Below, piece after piece: positions 28,885-38,051 of a stretch of 42,234 nt of DNA. The stretch covers positions 1 to 42,234 of the forward strand of contig CADCDW010000009.1 in assembly GCA_902800325.1 (NCBI GenBank), written 5' to 3'. The notes below the pieces were generated by a model, which was not told where the DNA came from, searched no databases, and worked only from the letters and a program-made list of their open reading frames with translations. Every line of letters begins with the position of its first letter. Position 1 is the first letter of the stretch. This stretch comes from an uncultured Lachnospiraceae bacterium (lineage in GTDB: Bacteria > Bacillota > Clostridia > Lachnospirales > Lachnospiraceae). The translations under genes and the position numbers were made by a program.

Positions 28885-29964
28885 CTATTTATTAAAATTA
28901 ATAGTCATTATATAATATGATCCATAAGGTTCCGGACTGTAAGTAAAGGATGTGATTCCCTGAACATTTGCTATCTGCGACATATCATATGTCTCCTTGC
29001 TGTAATCTGTCAGAACATATTCTACAGTTCCGTAAGGATCTCTTAATGCCCAAAAATCCATCTTGTTTTTAAATGCCTGATAATCTCCAATTGCATTATT
29101 CACCTTAAAATAATTGTAATCCATGGCATCGCATTTCTCATAATCCTCAATCGTCCATATGTGAGTATCATCCATAATTTCATCAGTTACATTAAAGAAC
29201 TGATGACCTGCGAAACTGCCTCTGTCAGGAATCGGATCATCCCAGGTCGAATCGACCTGATACCATTTACCATCCAGCCTTACCCTGTTCCATGCATGAA
29301 GCTCGCTGCTTGCCCAGCCTGTCATTATTTCATTTTCCACACCTACACAATTGAGTAATAGTGCCATAGCCTCCGCATATCCGTTACATACGGCTTTTCC
29401 CTGAACCAATGCCCCATATGCTCTATAGGCATAATCATTAGAATAATCTACATATCCATATTCACAGTTTGTAACGATATAATCATGTATAGCGAGTTCT
29501 TTTTCATAATCAGTCATATCTGATTTAATTATTCTCGGTATTATTTCATTTATCTTATCGTACAATTTCATAGCTGCCGGTCTGTCTGACGGTATACCTG
29601 TACCATTTGTATATTTTTGGTAAACATAGTAATTATCCGATATTTCATAAAAGAACCTGACTTTCATACCATGTCTGCTTTTTTCCAGAACCGAATACTG
29701 ACTTACATTTCCATTCAGACTACATATATAATCATTTATACCGGAAAGCTCATCCTGACTTATATTTTTAATATAAAAATCTCCGCTTTTTTTACCATCA
29801 TCTATCTGGTCACTTATCATCTTTGTAAGCTCAGCTAAATCATCAGTTGTCTGGTCAGGATGAAAATGAGCTCCTATATCCCAACTGTACATATAGGCTA
29901 CAAATACGATTACTATAACCAAAAGGGGTACAATTAAATATAATTTGGAACCACTGTTTCTCAT
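28885..29964 (-). CDS. Membrane-anchored transglutaminase-like protein
   Basis: The 359-residue protein has an N-terminal membrane anchor (about 9-27) and then an extracellular region. A transglutaminase-like domain lies at about 150-245. Its Cys-His-Asp triad is visible: Cys in GKAVCNGYAEAMALL (C193), His in ELHAWNRV (H223) and Asp in WYQVDSTWDDP (D238). Such domains act as peptidases, amidases or protein cross-linkers at the cell surface in Firmicutes; the substrate is unknown. It is the middle gene of a three-gene run: a small acidic-tailed membrane protein (17-base gap counted from the preceding gene's coordinates at 29994) upstream and a DUF5721-like gene downstream. Confidence 0.85.
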   Translation of the reverse strand: MRNSGSKLYLIVPLLVIVIVFVAYMYSWDIGAHFHPDQTTDDLAELTKMISDQIDDGKKSGDFYIKNISQDELSGINDYICSLNGNVSQYSVLEKSRHGMKVRFFYEISDNYYVYQKYTNGTGIPSDRPAAMKLYDKINEIIPRIIKSDMTDYEKELAIHDYIVTNCEYGYVDYSNDYAYRAYGALVQGKAVCNGYAEAMALLLNCVGVENEIMTGWASSELHAWNRVRLDGKWYQVDSTWDDPIPDRGSFAGHQFFNVTDEIMDDTHIWTIEDYEKCDAMDYNYFKVNNAIGDYQAFKNKMDFWALRDPYGTVEYVLTDYSKETYDMSQIANVQGITSFTYSPEPYGSYYIMTINFNK

Positions 29965-29993
29965 AAAAAAACCTCTTAAAATGTTAAAATTTA

Positions 29994-30182
29994 TTAATCA
30001 TCTGTATCTTCATCATTATCATCAGTATCATCATCATTGTCTTCATCTTTTTTATTTATCGTTCTGCCCGTTATAACCAGAACAACCGTAAGAATAACAG
30101 ATATAATGAGACATATGGCTATAAGCAGTGGTTTACTGCTATCTCCGGTTTGAGCCATTAACATAATCAAAATATCATTCAT
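29994..30182 (-). CDS. Small single-pass membrane protein with an acidic tail
   Basis: From the ATG at 30182, which has GGGAGG nine bases upstream, the protein has 62 residues: a short N terminus, QTGDSSKP, one membrane helix (about 19-40), then a few basic residues and a tail made almost only of Asp, Glu and Asn. The TGDSSKP-helix-charged layout resembles the anchor end of surface proteins, but here it stands alone. The frame also opens nine codons upstream without support. It lies 29 bp upstream of the transglutaminase-like gene, divergent from argH. Its function is unknown; a partner of the transglutaminase-like protein is a guess from position. Confidence 0.6.
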   Translation of the reverse strand: MNDILIMLMAQTGDSSKPLLIAICLIISVILTVVLVITGRTINKKDEDNDDDTDDNDEDTDD

Positions 30183-30299
30183 TTTTAAATCCTCCCAAGA
30201 GTACAACATTTAATTCTTCTAAAATCAACTTATTCTATTATAAAGCCAGTCTATAAAATAATCAAATTCTTTTTATCACTTGCTACATTTAATACATTG

Positions 30300-30328
30300 T
30301 TGTAAAATATTATAGCATTAAATATACT
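30300..30328 (+). promoter_or_regulatory. Promoter of argH
   Basis: TTGTAA (30300-30305), a 17-base spacer and TATACT (30323-30328) form a reasonable sigma-A promoter 65 bases before the argH start. I see no clear ARG box in the AT-rich gap. Confidence 0.55.
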
Positions 30329-30393
30329 TTAACCGGCATATTTAATATCTTTTTATATTTAAACATATTATTCAAAAAAAGTGAGGTAAAAAT

Positions 30394-31776
30394 ATGGCTC
30401 AGCTATGGGGAGGTCGTTTTACCAAAGAAACCGACCAATTAGTTTATAATTTTAACGCTTCCATATCCTTTGATCAGAAGTTTTACAAACAGGATATACG
30501 TGGAAGTATAGCTCATGTAACTATGCTTGCAGCTTCAGGCATACTTACTGACGATGAAAAAAATCAGATTATCGACGGACTTACCGGAATATTAAATGAT
30601 GTCGAAACCGGAAAGCTTGAAATATCAGATAAATATGAGGATATACATAGCTTCGTTGAGGCAAATCTTATCGACAGAATCGGTGATGCGGGAAAGAAAC
30701 TTCATACCGGTCGTTCAAGAAATGATCAGGTTGCTCTTGATATGAAGCTCTATGTAAGAGATGAACTGACTGAAGTGAAACTTTTGGTAATAAACCTCAT
30801 TAAGGAGCTGCATATCCTTATGAAAGATAATATAGATACATATATGCCGGGCTTTACACATCTTCAAAAAGCCCAGCCTGTAACCTTCGCACACCATATA
30901 GGCGCATATATGGAAATGTTTAAAAGAGATCTTAGCAGAATAAATGATATATATGAGCGAATGAACTACTGCCCTTTGGGTGCCGGTGCCCTGGCAGGCA
31001 CAACCTATCCGCTTGACAGGGAGCTTACTGCAAGACTTCTTGAATTCAACGGTCCGACACTTAACAGTATGGATTCCGTATCTGACAGAGATTACGTTAT
31101 AGAAATGCTTTCAGCATTTTCAACAATTATGATGCATCTTTCAAGATTTTCAGAAGAAATAATAATCTGGAATTCAAATGAGTACCGGTTTGTTGAGCTT
31201 GACGATGCATACAGTACCGGAAGTTCAATTATGCCGCAAAAGAAAAATCCTGATATAGCCGAACTTGTCAGAGGCAAAACAGGTCGTGTATACGGCGCTC
31301 TTATTTCTATACTTACAACCATGAAAGGCATACCGCTTGCATATAATAAAGATATGCAGGAGGACAAAGAACTTACATTTGATGCTATAGATACCGTTAA
31401 AGGCTGTCTTGCTCTTTTTACAGGCATGATTAAAACCATGAAGCTCAATAAAGCCAATATGGAAAGAAGTGCCATGAACGGATTTACCAATGCAACAGAT
31501 GCGGCTGACTATCTGGTTAATCACGGCATTCCATTCAGAGATGCTCACGGAATCGTGGGACAACTTGTACTTTATTGCATAGATAATGATAAATCTCTGC
31601 TTGATATGACTTTAGACGAGTATAAAGCCATAAACCCTGTATTTGAAAATGATATATATGAGGCCATAAGCCTTAAAACATGTGTAGAAAAAAGAAATAC
31701 AATCGGTGCTCCGGGTAATGAAGCTATTAAAAAAGTTATTGCAATTAATGAAGAATATATCAGCAATCTTTGTTAA
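30394..31776 (+). CDS. argH: Argininosuccinate lyase
   Basis: ArgH splits argininosuccinate into arginine and fumarate, the last step of arginine synthesis. The 460-residue length is standard. It has [11 protein letters not shown] at the N terminus, the substrate-binding [13 protein letters not shown] (104-116), [10 protein letters not shown] with a catalytic His (H156), and the superfamily signature [12 protein letters not shown] (276-287) with the catalytic Ser. A GTGAGG precedes the ATG. argG is not adjacent, unlike in many genomes. A small acidic protein follows after 76 bp. Confidence 0.98.
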   Translation: MAQLWGGRFTKETDQLVYNFNASISFDQKFYKQDIRGSIAHVTMLAASGILTDDEKNQIIDGLTGILNDVETGKLEISDKYEDIHSFVEANLIDRIGDAGKKLHTGRSRNDQVALDMKLYVRDELTEVKLLVINLIKELHILMKDNIDTYMPGFTHLQKAQPVTFAHHIGAYMEMFKRDLSRINDIYERMNYCPLGAGALAGTTYPLDRELTARLLEFNGPTLNSMDSVSDRDYVIEMLSAFSTIMMHLSRFSEEIIIWNSNEYRFVELDDAYSTGSSIMPQKKNPDIAELVRGKTGRVYGALISILTTMKGIPLAYNKDMQEDKELTFDAIDTVKGCLALFTGMIKTMKLNKANMERSAMNGFTNATDAADYLVNHGIPFRDAHGIVGQLVLYCIDNDKSLLDMTLDEYKAINPVFENDIYEAISLKTCVEKRNTIGAPGNEAIKKVIAINEEYISNLC

Positions 31777-31852
31777 TATATTGCCGATAAAAATTAATTA
31801 TCTTACATTACATAATACATTTTAACATAACATATAAGGAGAATTATTAACC

Positions 31853-32128
31853 ATGAATAAAACCGACAAAGCAAAACTTGACGTTGCCAGAAGAATGTTA
31901 AAAGGGAAAATAGAAGTAGATGAGGTTGTTCTTATGACAGGTCTTGATAAGAAAGTTATCGAAGATCTTAACGAAGAAATCAATCCTAAAAACTCAGATG
32001 CAGCTATACTCGAAAACCTTGATAATGTTGATTTAGATATCGGTCAGCTTCTCTATGACGATCTTCCTGCCGAAGATGAGGAGCTTGAAGGATTTAAAGC
32101 CAACCCTTCTCAAGAAGATGAAGATTAG
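31853..32128 (+). CDS. Small acidic protein of unknown function
   Basis: I do not recognise this 91-residue protein. It has AAGGAG before its ATG, a basic N-terminal helix (KTDKAKLDVARRMLKG), a short segment that resembles the helical end found in some transposase-like nucleases (KIEVDEVVLMTGLDKKVIEDL), and a strongly acidic C terminus (PAEDEELEGF...EDED). It is soluble. It lies 76 bp downstream of argH on the same strand and may be read from the argH transcript, as I see no terminator between them. Confidence 0.55.
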   Translation: MNKTDKAKLDVARRMLKGKIEVDEVVLMTGLDKKVIEDLNEEINPKNSDAAILENLDNVDLDIGQLLYDDLPAEDEELEGFKANPSQEDED

Positions 32129-32176
32129 GTTTTCACTTAATCCAATATTATTTTTTATCATTTTGATAGTATTTTA

Positions 32177-32204
32177 TTGACATATTATTTATATAATTTA
32201 TAAT
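32177..32204 (+). promoter_or_regulatory. Promoter of the pseudopilin gene
   Basis: TTGACA (32177-32182), a 16-base spacer and TATAAT (32199-32204) are both consensus hexamers, 50 bases before the ATG at 32254. This suggests the orphan pilin-like gene is expressed on its own. Confidence 0.6.
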
Positions 32205-32253
32205 TTATTATGATGATACTTGTTAAATGCGGCATTATAAAGGGGATGAGAAT

Positions 32254-32892
32254 ATGAAAAAAACAAAAAATTCCGGTTTCACCTTGGTCGAACTTATAAT
32301 TGTTATAGCTATAATGGCAATTTTAGCCGGATTGATGGCTCCCGGACTAATAAGATATATAAACAAAGCCAGAAAAGCAAGAGATAAATCTGCTGCTGAA
32401 GCATTAGGTAAATCTCTTCAGGCTGCATATGTAGGCGACGAGGAATTTGCTGAGTTTTTGGATTATGCTACAAGCACTTACGGCAACAATATGGAAGCAA
32501 AGCCAAGTTTCAACAAATACTATCGTGTTTTAGGCTACGCTAATGTTCCTACGGGTTCTCATGCAAAATATGCTATGGATTTCCATTTAATCAACACTGC
32601 TCTCCCAAGCAGTTTAAACAAATCTAACTTGGCAGTTTTAATTAAATCATATATAGAAAATGATTTAGTACCACTCAAATTTGAAAAAGATAATGTGCTT
32701 GATGAATGGATTATCTGTGCGGATAAGAATCAAAATATATATATCTTTGTAGGTGCAGGTATGAACGATAACAGATATTTTATGTCAAAAGACGGAGTCA
32801 ATGATATGGGGAAAGGACGCCAATGTTATATGATTTGGCCTGAAGTTGATCCAAGATATGATGCGCTCGGAACGCCAAATGATGCACAATAA
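32254..32892 (+). CDS. Type IV pilin-like (pseudopilin) protein
   Basis: From the ATG at 32254 (AAAGGGG upstream; an earlier in-frame ATG at 32227 would spoil the leader) the 212-residue protein has a class III signal: a short basic leader MKKTKNSG cut before Phe, giving FTLVELIIVIAIMAILAGL with the invariant Glu at +5 and the long N-terminal helix. The remaining 170 residues are a unique globular domain. Type IV pilins and pseudopilins build pili or secretion and DNA-uptake filaments. No prepilin peptidase, assembly ATPase or platform gene lies in the window, so this is an orphan whose machinery must be elsewhere. A nested hairpin element begins three bases after its stop. Confidence 0.85.
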   Translation: MKKTKNSGFTLVELIIVIAIMAILAGLMAPGLIRYINKARKARDKSAAEALGKSLQAAYVGDEEFAEFLDYATSTYGNNMEAKPSFNKYYRVLGYANVPTGSHAKYAMDFHLINTALPSSLNKSNLAVLIKSYIENDLVPLKFEKDNVLDEWIICADKNQNIYIFVGAGMNDNRYFMSKDGVNDMGKGRQCYMIWPEVDPRYDALGTPNDAQ

Positions 32893-32895
32893 ATT

Positions 32896-33040
32896 AATAT
32901 GTCATGGGCATAAGCCTTTTCACATTTTCAACTTTTGACTGTAAAAAATGCGCAAGCATGGCACGTGTTACTTAACGCCATGCTTTACGCATTTTTACAG
33001 TCTTTTTGTATTATGTGACGGCTCATGCCCACGACATATT
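32896..33040 (+). repeat. Nested-hairpin 3'-UTR element, copy 2 (after the pseudopilin)
   Basis: This 145-bp element begins three bases after the pseudopilin stop. Its outer arms AATATGTC-A-TGGGCAT-A-AGCC / GGCT-C-ATGCCCA-C-GACATATT (32896-32916 and 33020-33040) differ in sequence from copy 1 but keep pairing. The inner stem ATGCG/CGCAT with A- and T-runs continues to ACTGTA/TACAGT, and the apical stem is GCATGGC/GCCATGC around a loop containing ACGTGTTACTTAA. The right arm overlaps the stop codon of sigG on the other strand. The T-run after CGCAT makes it a likely terminator for both convergent genes. Confidence 0.85.
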
Positions 33041-33818
33041 ATCTCAGATAATTTCTCATACTTTTTATTGCGCTTTTTTCAAGGCGGCTAACCTGTGCCT
33101 GTGATATCGAGATTTCATCAGCAACCTCGGTCTGAGTTTTACCTTCAAAAAATCTTAATTTTATTATGTTATATTCTCTGTCATCAAGCCTATCCATAGC
33201 ATCCTTCAGAGCCATATTTTCAACCCAGTTTTCCTCACGGTTTTTCTTATCACTTATCTGATCCATAAGATAAAGAACATCCTGACCTTCCTGATAAACC
33301 GGTTCAAACAAAGACATCGGAGTAGCTATGGCATCAAGTGCATTGATAATATCCTCCTCCGGCATATCCACTTCATCGGCAATTTCCTTAATCGTTGGTT
33401 CCCTGTCAAGCTTCTTTGTAAGTAAATCCTTGGCATAAATAGCCTTATATGCGATATCTCTTAATGATCTTGAAACTCTTATGGCATTATTATCTCTCAT
33501 ATATCTCCTACACTCACCTATTATCATCGGAACCGCATAGGTTGAGAATTTTACATCCATATTTCTGTCAAAATTATCAATGGCCTTTATCAGACCTATA
33601 CATCCAACCTGAAATAAATCATCGGCATTTTCCGCATTATTTCCTGCGAAACGTTGAATCACGCTTAATACTAATCTTAGGTTTCCTTTTATAAATTCCT
33701 CTCGTGCTTCCTTGTCACCCTTATCTATACGATCAAACAAAGCTTCCTTTTCTTCTTCGGAAAGTAAAGGAAGCTTTGATGTGTTAACTCCGCAAATAAC
33801 CACCTTATTAAGTGCCAT
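33039..33818 (-). CDS. sigG: RNA polymerase sporulation sigma factor SigG
   Basis: SigG directs late gene expression in the forespore. The 259-residue length and the N terminus (NKVVICGVNTSKLPLL) are diagnostic of SigG. Region 2 (LFQVGCIGLIKAIDNFD, FSTYAVPMIIGECRRYMRD), region 3 (PTIKEIADEVDMPEEDI) and region 4 (KTQTEVADEISISQAQVSRLEK) are all complete. GGAGG precedes the ATG. spoIIG genes are not adjacent, although sigE often lies beside sigG. Together with sigH this marks the organism as having a sporulation programme at least in part. The stop codon sits in the arm of the structured element at 32896-33040. Confidence 0.97.
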   Translation of the reverse strand: MALNKVVICGVNTSKLPLLSEEEKEALFDRIDKGDKEAREEFIKGNLRLVLSVIQRFAGNNAENADDLFQVGCIGLIKAIDNFDRNMDVKFSTYAVPMIIGECRRYMRDNNAIRVSRSLRDIAYKAIYAKDLLTKKLDREPTIKEIADEVDMPEEDIINALDAIATPMSLFEPVYQEGQDVLYLMDQISDKKNREENWVENMALKDAMDRLDDREYNIIKLRFFEGKTQTEVADEISISQAQVSRLEKSAIKSMRNYLR

Positions 33819-33904
33819 CTTTTATTCCTCCAAAGTATAAAATCTACACTTTAAAGGATTAACATTTACAGAGTTTTCTATTCAATTTTTAAGCTGGTAA
33901 ATCT

Positions 33905-35353
33905 TTACTGCTGATTATCTTCAAGCATCTTAACCTTAGTATCATAAAGCTTCTTGGATAAATCTACATAATGAATATGCGGATTTTCATAACGCTGCTC
34001 TTCCTCCCATACCTTATTCTTAAGCTGGTCAGCTACATAAGCTTTAATTTCTTTTAATTCCGGCTTATTATATACAAGCTCACCATCCTTAAATATAGGT
34101 ACCTGAAGTTCCTTAACATCAACATTTTCAAACTTCATCTTCTTCCAAGGCTTTTTAGGATCCACATAAGCAAATGGTTCATCACCTTTAACCTCTTCAT
34201 CATTAAGAGTTATTAAATCTGCCAAACCATATCCTGTCTCTTTGCTAAAGATTCTCCAAAGTCTCTTTTTACCCGGATTGGTGATTTTTTCAACATTTTC
34301 AGATATCTTAATCTTTGGAACATACTCTCCGTCTTTTCCATCCTTAACGGCAACAAGCTTGTAAACTCCACCAAATACAGGATCAGACTTTGATGTAATC
34401 ATTCTTTCTCCAACACCATATGAGTTAATCCTTGCACCCTGCTTATTTAAGGATCTTATAAGATATTCATCTACACTGTTTGAAACAACGACATTACAAT
34501 CCTCCATGCCGTTCGCATCAAGCTGTTTTCTTATCTTCTTTGAGAAATACGCAAGGTCTCCGCTGTCAATTCTTACACCCTTAAGTCTCTTGCCCATCGG
34601 TTCAAGAACCTCTTTTGCAACCTTAATTGCATTTACAAGACCACTCTTAAGGATGTCAAAGGTATCGATAAGAAGCACACAATTATCAGGATAAACCTCC
34701 GCATAAGCCTTAAACGCCTCATATTCATTATCAAAAAACTGAACCCAGCTATGCGCCATTGTTCCTATGGCAGGAACCCCAAACATTTCATCTGCAAGCA
34801 CTGTAGCGGTTGCTGCCGCTCCACCTATATATGCTGCTCTTGCACCAAGAGTAGCTGCATCTGCACCATGTGCACGTCTTGCACCGAATTCCATAACAAT
34901 AGCTCCGGTATCCCCCGCTGCACGACAAATTCTTGAAGCCTTTGTTGCGATAAGTGACTGGAAATTGATTGTAAGTAAAAGCATAGTTTCAAGGAGCTGA
35001 GCCTCTATAACCGGTGCAGTTACCGTAACAAGCGGAGTGTTTGGATAAACTATGGTTCCTTCAGGAACTGCATCTATATTACCGGTAAATTTGAAATTCT
35101 TTAGATACTCTAAAAAATCCTCTGAAAATTCACCTTTTTTTCTTAAATATTCTATATCCTCATCATTAAATGAAAGATTTTGAATATATTCGATAAGCTG
35201 TTCAAGTCCTGCTGATACCACAAAACCACCATTGTCCGGATTATTACGATAGAACATATCAAATACGGCAATTCTGTCCTTATATCCCTTTTTAAAATAT
35301 CCATTGGACATCGTAAGCTCATAATAATCCATAAGCATCGTAAGATTTCTCAT
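33905..35353 (-). CDS. pncB: Nicotinate phosphoribosyltransferase
   Basis: This enzyme makes nicotinate mononucleotide from nicotinate and PRPP in NAD salvage. The 482-residue protein shows the N-terminal LTMLMDYYELTMSNGYF, a central region with FGARRAHGADAATLGARAA holding substrate-binding residues, LIDTFDILKSG and VRIDSGDLA of the type II phosphoribosyltransferase barrel. GGAGGT precedes the ATG, whose first bases overlap the stop of the HAD phosphatase gene by 4 bp (ATGA), so the two are translationally coupled. Confidence 0.95.
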   Translation of the reverse strand: MRNLTMLMDYYELTMSNGYFKKGYKDRIAVFDMFYRNNPDNGGFVVSAGLEQLIEYIQNLSFNDEDIEYLRKKGEFSEDFLEYLKNFKFTGNIDAVPEGTIVYPNTPLVTVTAPVIEAQLLETMLLLTINFQSLIATKASRICRAAGDTGAIVMEFGARRAHGADAATLGARAAYIGGAAATATVLADEMFGVPAIGTMAHSWVQFFDNEYEAFKAYAEVYPDNCVLLIDTFDILKSGLVNAIKVAKEVLEPMGKRLKGVRIDSGDLAYFSKKIRKQLDANGMEDCNVVVSNSVDEYLIRSLNKQGARINSYGVGERMITSKSDPVFGGVYKLVAVKDGKDGEYVPKIKISENVEKITNPGKKRLWRIFSKETGYGLADLITLNDEEVKGDEPFAYVDPKKPWKKMKFENVDVKELQVPIFKDGELVYNKPELKEIKAYVADQLKNKVWEEEQRYENPHIHYVDLSKKLYDTKVKMLEDNQQ

Positions 35354-36003
35354 TTCTTAAGTACCTCCCTTTCAATATCTGCCGGTTTTTCGGCAAAAAC
35401 CTTTGCTCCTTTTTCTATTAGAAAATCTCTGTCCCTAAAGCCCCAAAGACAGATTATTAAATCAAGACCTGCATTTTTTGCGGTAGCCATGTCCACCTCA
35501 GAATCACCCACATATACCGATTCTTCTATGCTGCTGTTCAAAAGCTTAAGTGCTTTAAAGCAGGAGTCCGGCTCAGGCTTTCTTTTTATATCAGGACTGT
35601 CACCGATAGCTATATCGATAACATCACTGAAAAACTTTTCTCTAAGCTGGTCAACTGCACTTTGAACCTTGTTGGATACAATAGCCATCTTAATACCTTT
35701 ATTTTTAAGGTCATGCATAAGTGTAATCACACCGTCATAAGGTTTTGTCTTATCCTGATTGTGGACATTATAATACTCTTTAAAATAATTAAATGTCTTA
35801 TCAAAGTCCACATCCGGTATTCCGTCAGGTACAGACAGCTTCATAAGCCTCTTTATCCCGTTTCCTAAAAAAAATCTTATTTCACTTTTTTTCCTTAACG
35901 GATAATTCATTTTTGAAAGTGCATAATTGACACTGTCTGATAAATCATCCAGTGTATCTAAAAGCGTTCCGTCTAAATCAAAAATCACAGTATTATAGCT
36001 CAT
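35350..36003 (-). CDS. HAD-family phosphatase (phosphoglycolate phosphatase-like)
   Basis: The 217-residue protein is a class IA HAD hydrolase. It carries the nucleophile motif FDLDGTLLDT (D9 and D11), a helical cap, the Ser/Thr motif MAIVSNKVQ, the Lys in IKRKPEPD and the final acidic motif YVGDSEVDMATAKNAG. The closest functional group is Gph/PpaX-like phosphatases acting on phosphoglycolate or pyrophosphate, but substrate cannot be read from sequence. Its TGA overlaps the pncB start by 4 bp. It starts 82 bp after typA on the same strand without a visible terminator. Confidence 0.9.
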   Translation of the reverse strand: MSYNTVIFDLDGTLLDTLDDLSDSVNYALSKMNYPLRKKSEIRFFLGNGIKRLMKLSVPDGIPDVDFDKTFNYFKEYYNVHNQDKTKPYDGVITLMHDLKNKGIKMAIVSNKVQSAVDQLREKFFSDVIDIAIGDSPDIKRKPEPDSCFKALKLLNSSIEESVYVGDSEVDMATAKNAGLDLIICLWGFRDRDFLIEKGAKVFAEKPADIEREVLKK

Positions 36004-36085
36004 ATTTTTATCCCATCAATTAAAAAATCTTTTATTACATGCAATCTATAATTAATAATTATGTCTCTCTTATTATTCCAAAGTA

Positions 36086-37924
36086 TTAGCTTGTCTGCAT
36101 AGCTCTTTTAGCACGCATACGCAGTGTTGGATCAAGTATCTTCTTTCTGATACGTATATGCTCCGGAGTTATCTCAAGAAGCTCGTCAGTATCAATAAAG
36201 TCAAGTGCCTGCTCCAAGCTTAGAATCTTAGGCGGCGTAAGCTTAAGTGCCTCATCAGAACCTGAAGCACGGGTATTGGTAAGCTGTTTCTTCTTACATA
36301 CATTTACCTCTATATCCTCGGTCTTTCCACACTGGCCGACTACCATACCACCGTAAACCTGCTCACCCGGACCTATAAAAAGAGTTCCCCTTTCCTGAGC
36401 ATTAAAAAGTCCGTAGGTAATTGCCTCACCGGCCTCAAAAGCTATAAGCGAACCCTGACTTCTATATGACATATCCCCCTTATATGACTCATAGCCTTCA
36501 AATAAGGTATTTATAATTCCGTTACCCTTTGTAGCGGTCATAAAATCACCTCTAAAGCCGATAAGGCCGCGAGACGGAATCAAAAACTCAAGTCTGGTTG
36601 TACCATTTCCGGTAGGTGCCATACCCTGAAGCTCGCCCTTACGATTGTTAAGCATATTTATAACCGTTCCTGAAAACTCATCCGGTACATCTATAACTGC
36701 AAGCTCAAACGGTTCGAGCTTTTTACCCTTTTCATCCTCTTTATATATAACCTCAGCCTTACTTACAGCAAACTCATATCCCTCTCTCCTCATATTTTCA
36801 ATAAGAACCGAAAGATGAAGCTCGCCACGTCCGGATACCTTAAAGCACTCTGTAGTATCTGTTTCTTCAACTCTTAAGGAAACATCCGTATTTAACTCTC
36901 TGAAAAGTCTGTCTCTTAGATGTCTTGAGGTTACAAACTTTCCTTCCTTGCCTGAAAGCGGAGAATCATTTACCATAAAATCCATAGAAATCGTCGGCTC
37001 GGAAATCTTCTGGAATGGTATCGGCTCAGGATTCTCCGGCGAGCATATAGTATCACCAATATGAATATCCGAAATACCCGATATGGCTACTATTGAACCT
37101 ATACCGGCCTCATTAACCTCAACCTTGTTTAATCCGTCAAATTCATAAAGCTTACCAATCTTAACCTTAACCTTTTTCTCAAGCTCATGAGCATTAACGA
37201 TTACACATTCCTGATTAAGCTTAAGAATTCCGTTATCAACCTTACCGACACCTATTCTTCCTACATACTCATTGTAATCTATAGTACTTATAAGCACCTG
37301 CGTACCCGCATCAGGATCACCTGTAGGTGCAGGAATCGACTTTATTATAGTCTCAAATATAGGCTTCATATCCGTTCCCGGCTCGTCCGGACTATAAGAT
37401 GCATATCCATCTCTTGCTGAAGCATATACGAAAGGACAATCCAACTGCTTTTCATTGGCATCAAGCTCTATTAAAAGCTCGAGCACCTCTTCTTCTACTT
37501 CGGCAGGTCTTGCTTCCGGTCTGTCTATCTTATTGATACAAACAATAACATTAAGATCAAGCTCAAGTGCCTTCTTAAGCACAAATTTTGTCTGTGGCAT
37601 AGCACCCTCAAATGCATCAACAACAAGTATAACACCATCAACCATCTTAAGAACACGCTCAACCTCTCCACCGAAATCCGCATGTCCCGGAGTATCAATG
37701 ATATTAATCTTAGTATTGCCATAAGTAACTGCTGTATTTTTGGAAAGAATGGTTATACCTCTTTCTCTTTCGATATCATTTGAGTCCATTACTCTTTCTG
37801 CTACTTCCTGATTCTCACGAAATACACCGCTTTGTTTTAAAAGCTCATCCACAAGTGTTGTCTTACCATGATCAACGTGTGCAATTATCGCAACATTTCT
37901 TACATCTTCTCTTGTTATCTTCAT
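36086..37924 (-). CDS. typA: Translational GTPase TypA/BipA
   Basis: TypA (BipA) is a ribosome-binding GTPase related to EF-G and LepA, needed for ribosome assembly and growth under stress. The 612-residue length is standard. The G motifs are visible: AHVDHGKTT (G1, 15-23), RGITI (G2), DTPGHADFGGEVERV (G3) and NKIDRPEARP (G4). The EF-G-like domains II, III and V and the TypA-specific C-terminal domain follow, with SRGLIGFRGDFMT as a typical marker. It is probably the first gene of a typA-HAD-pncB run. Confidence 0.98.
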   Translation of the reverse strand: MKITREDVRNVAIIAHVDHGKTTLVDELLKQSGVFRENQEVAERVMDSNDIERERGITILSKNTAVTYGNTKINIIDTPGHADFGGEVERVLKMVDGVILVVDAFEGAMPQTKFVLKKALELDLNVIVCINKIDRPEARPAEVEEEVLELLIELDANEKQLDCPFVYASARDGYASYSPDEPGTDMKPIFETIIKSIPAPTGDPDAGTQVLISTIDYNEYVGRIGVGKVDNGILKLNQECVIVNAHELEKKVKVKIGKLYEFDGLNKVEVNEAGIGSIVAISGISDIHIGDTICSPENPEPIPFQKISEPTISMDFMVNDSPLSGKEGKFVTSRHLRDRLFRELNTDVSLRVEETDTTECFKVSGRGELHLSVLIENMRREGYEFAVSKAEVIYKEDEKGKKLEPFELAVIDVPDEFSGTVINMLNNRKGELQGMAPTGNGTTRLEFLIPSRGLIGFRGDFMTATKGNGIINTLFEGYESYKGDMSYRSQGSLIAFEAGEAITYGLFNAQERGTLFIGPGEQVYGGMVVGQCGKTEDIEVNVCKKKQLTNTRASGSDEALKLTPPKILSLEQALDFIDTDELLEITPEHIRIRKKILDPTLRMRAKRAMQTS

Positions 37925-38013
37925 ATCGATTATCTTCCTCTTTTATAATAATTCTTATATACCTTTAAAAACCTTGTTATTGTAACACAGCACACCTAAT
38001 ATTTCAACAAAAA

Positions 38014-38039
38014 AACTGCCGCATAATAATGCGGCAGTT
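38014..38039 (-). terminator. Intrinsic terminator after the chemotaxis receptor gene
   Basis: An 11-bp stem (AACTGCCGCAT at 38014-38024, ATGCGGCAGTT at 38029-38039) with a four-base loop is followed on the minus strand by a T-run (complement of AAAAAA before 38016). It lies 12 bases after the receptor stop. Confidence 0.93.
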
Positions 38040-38051
38040 AAAAATTTTAAA

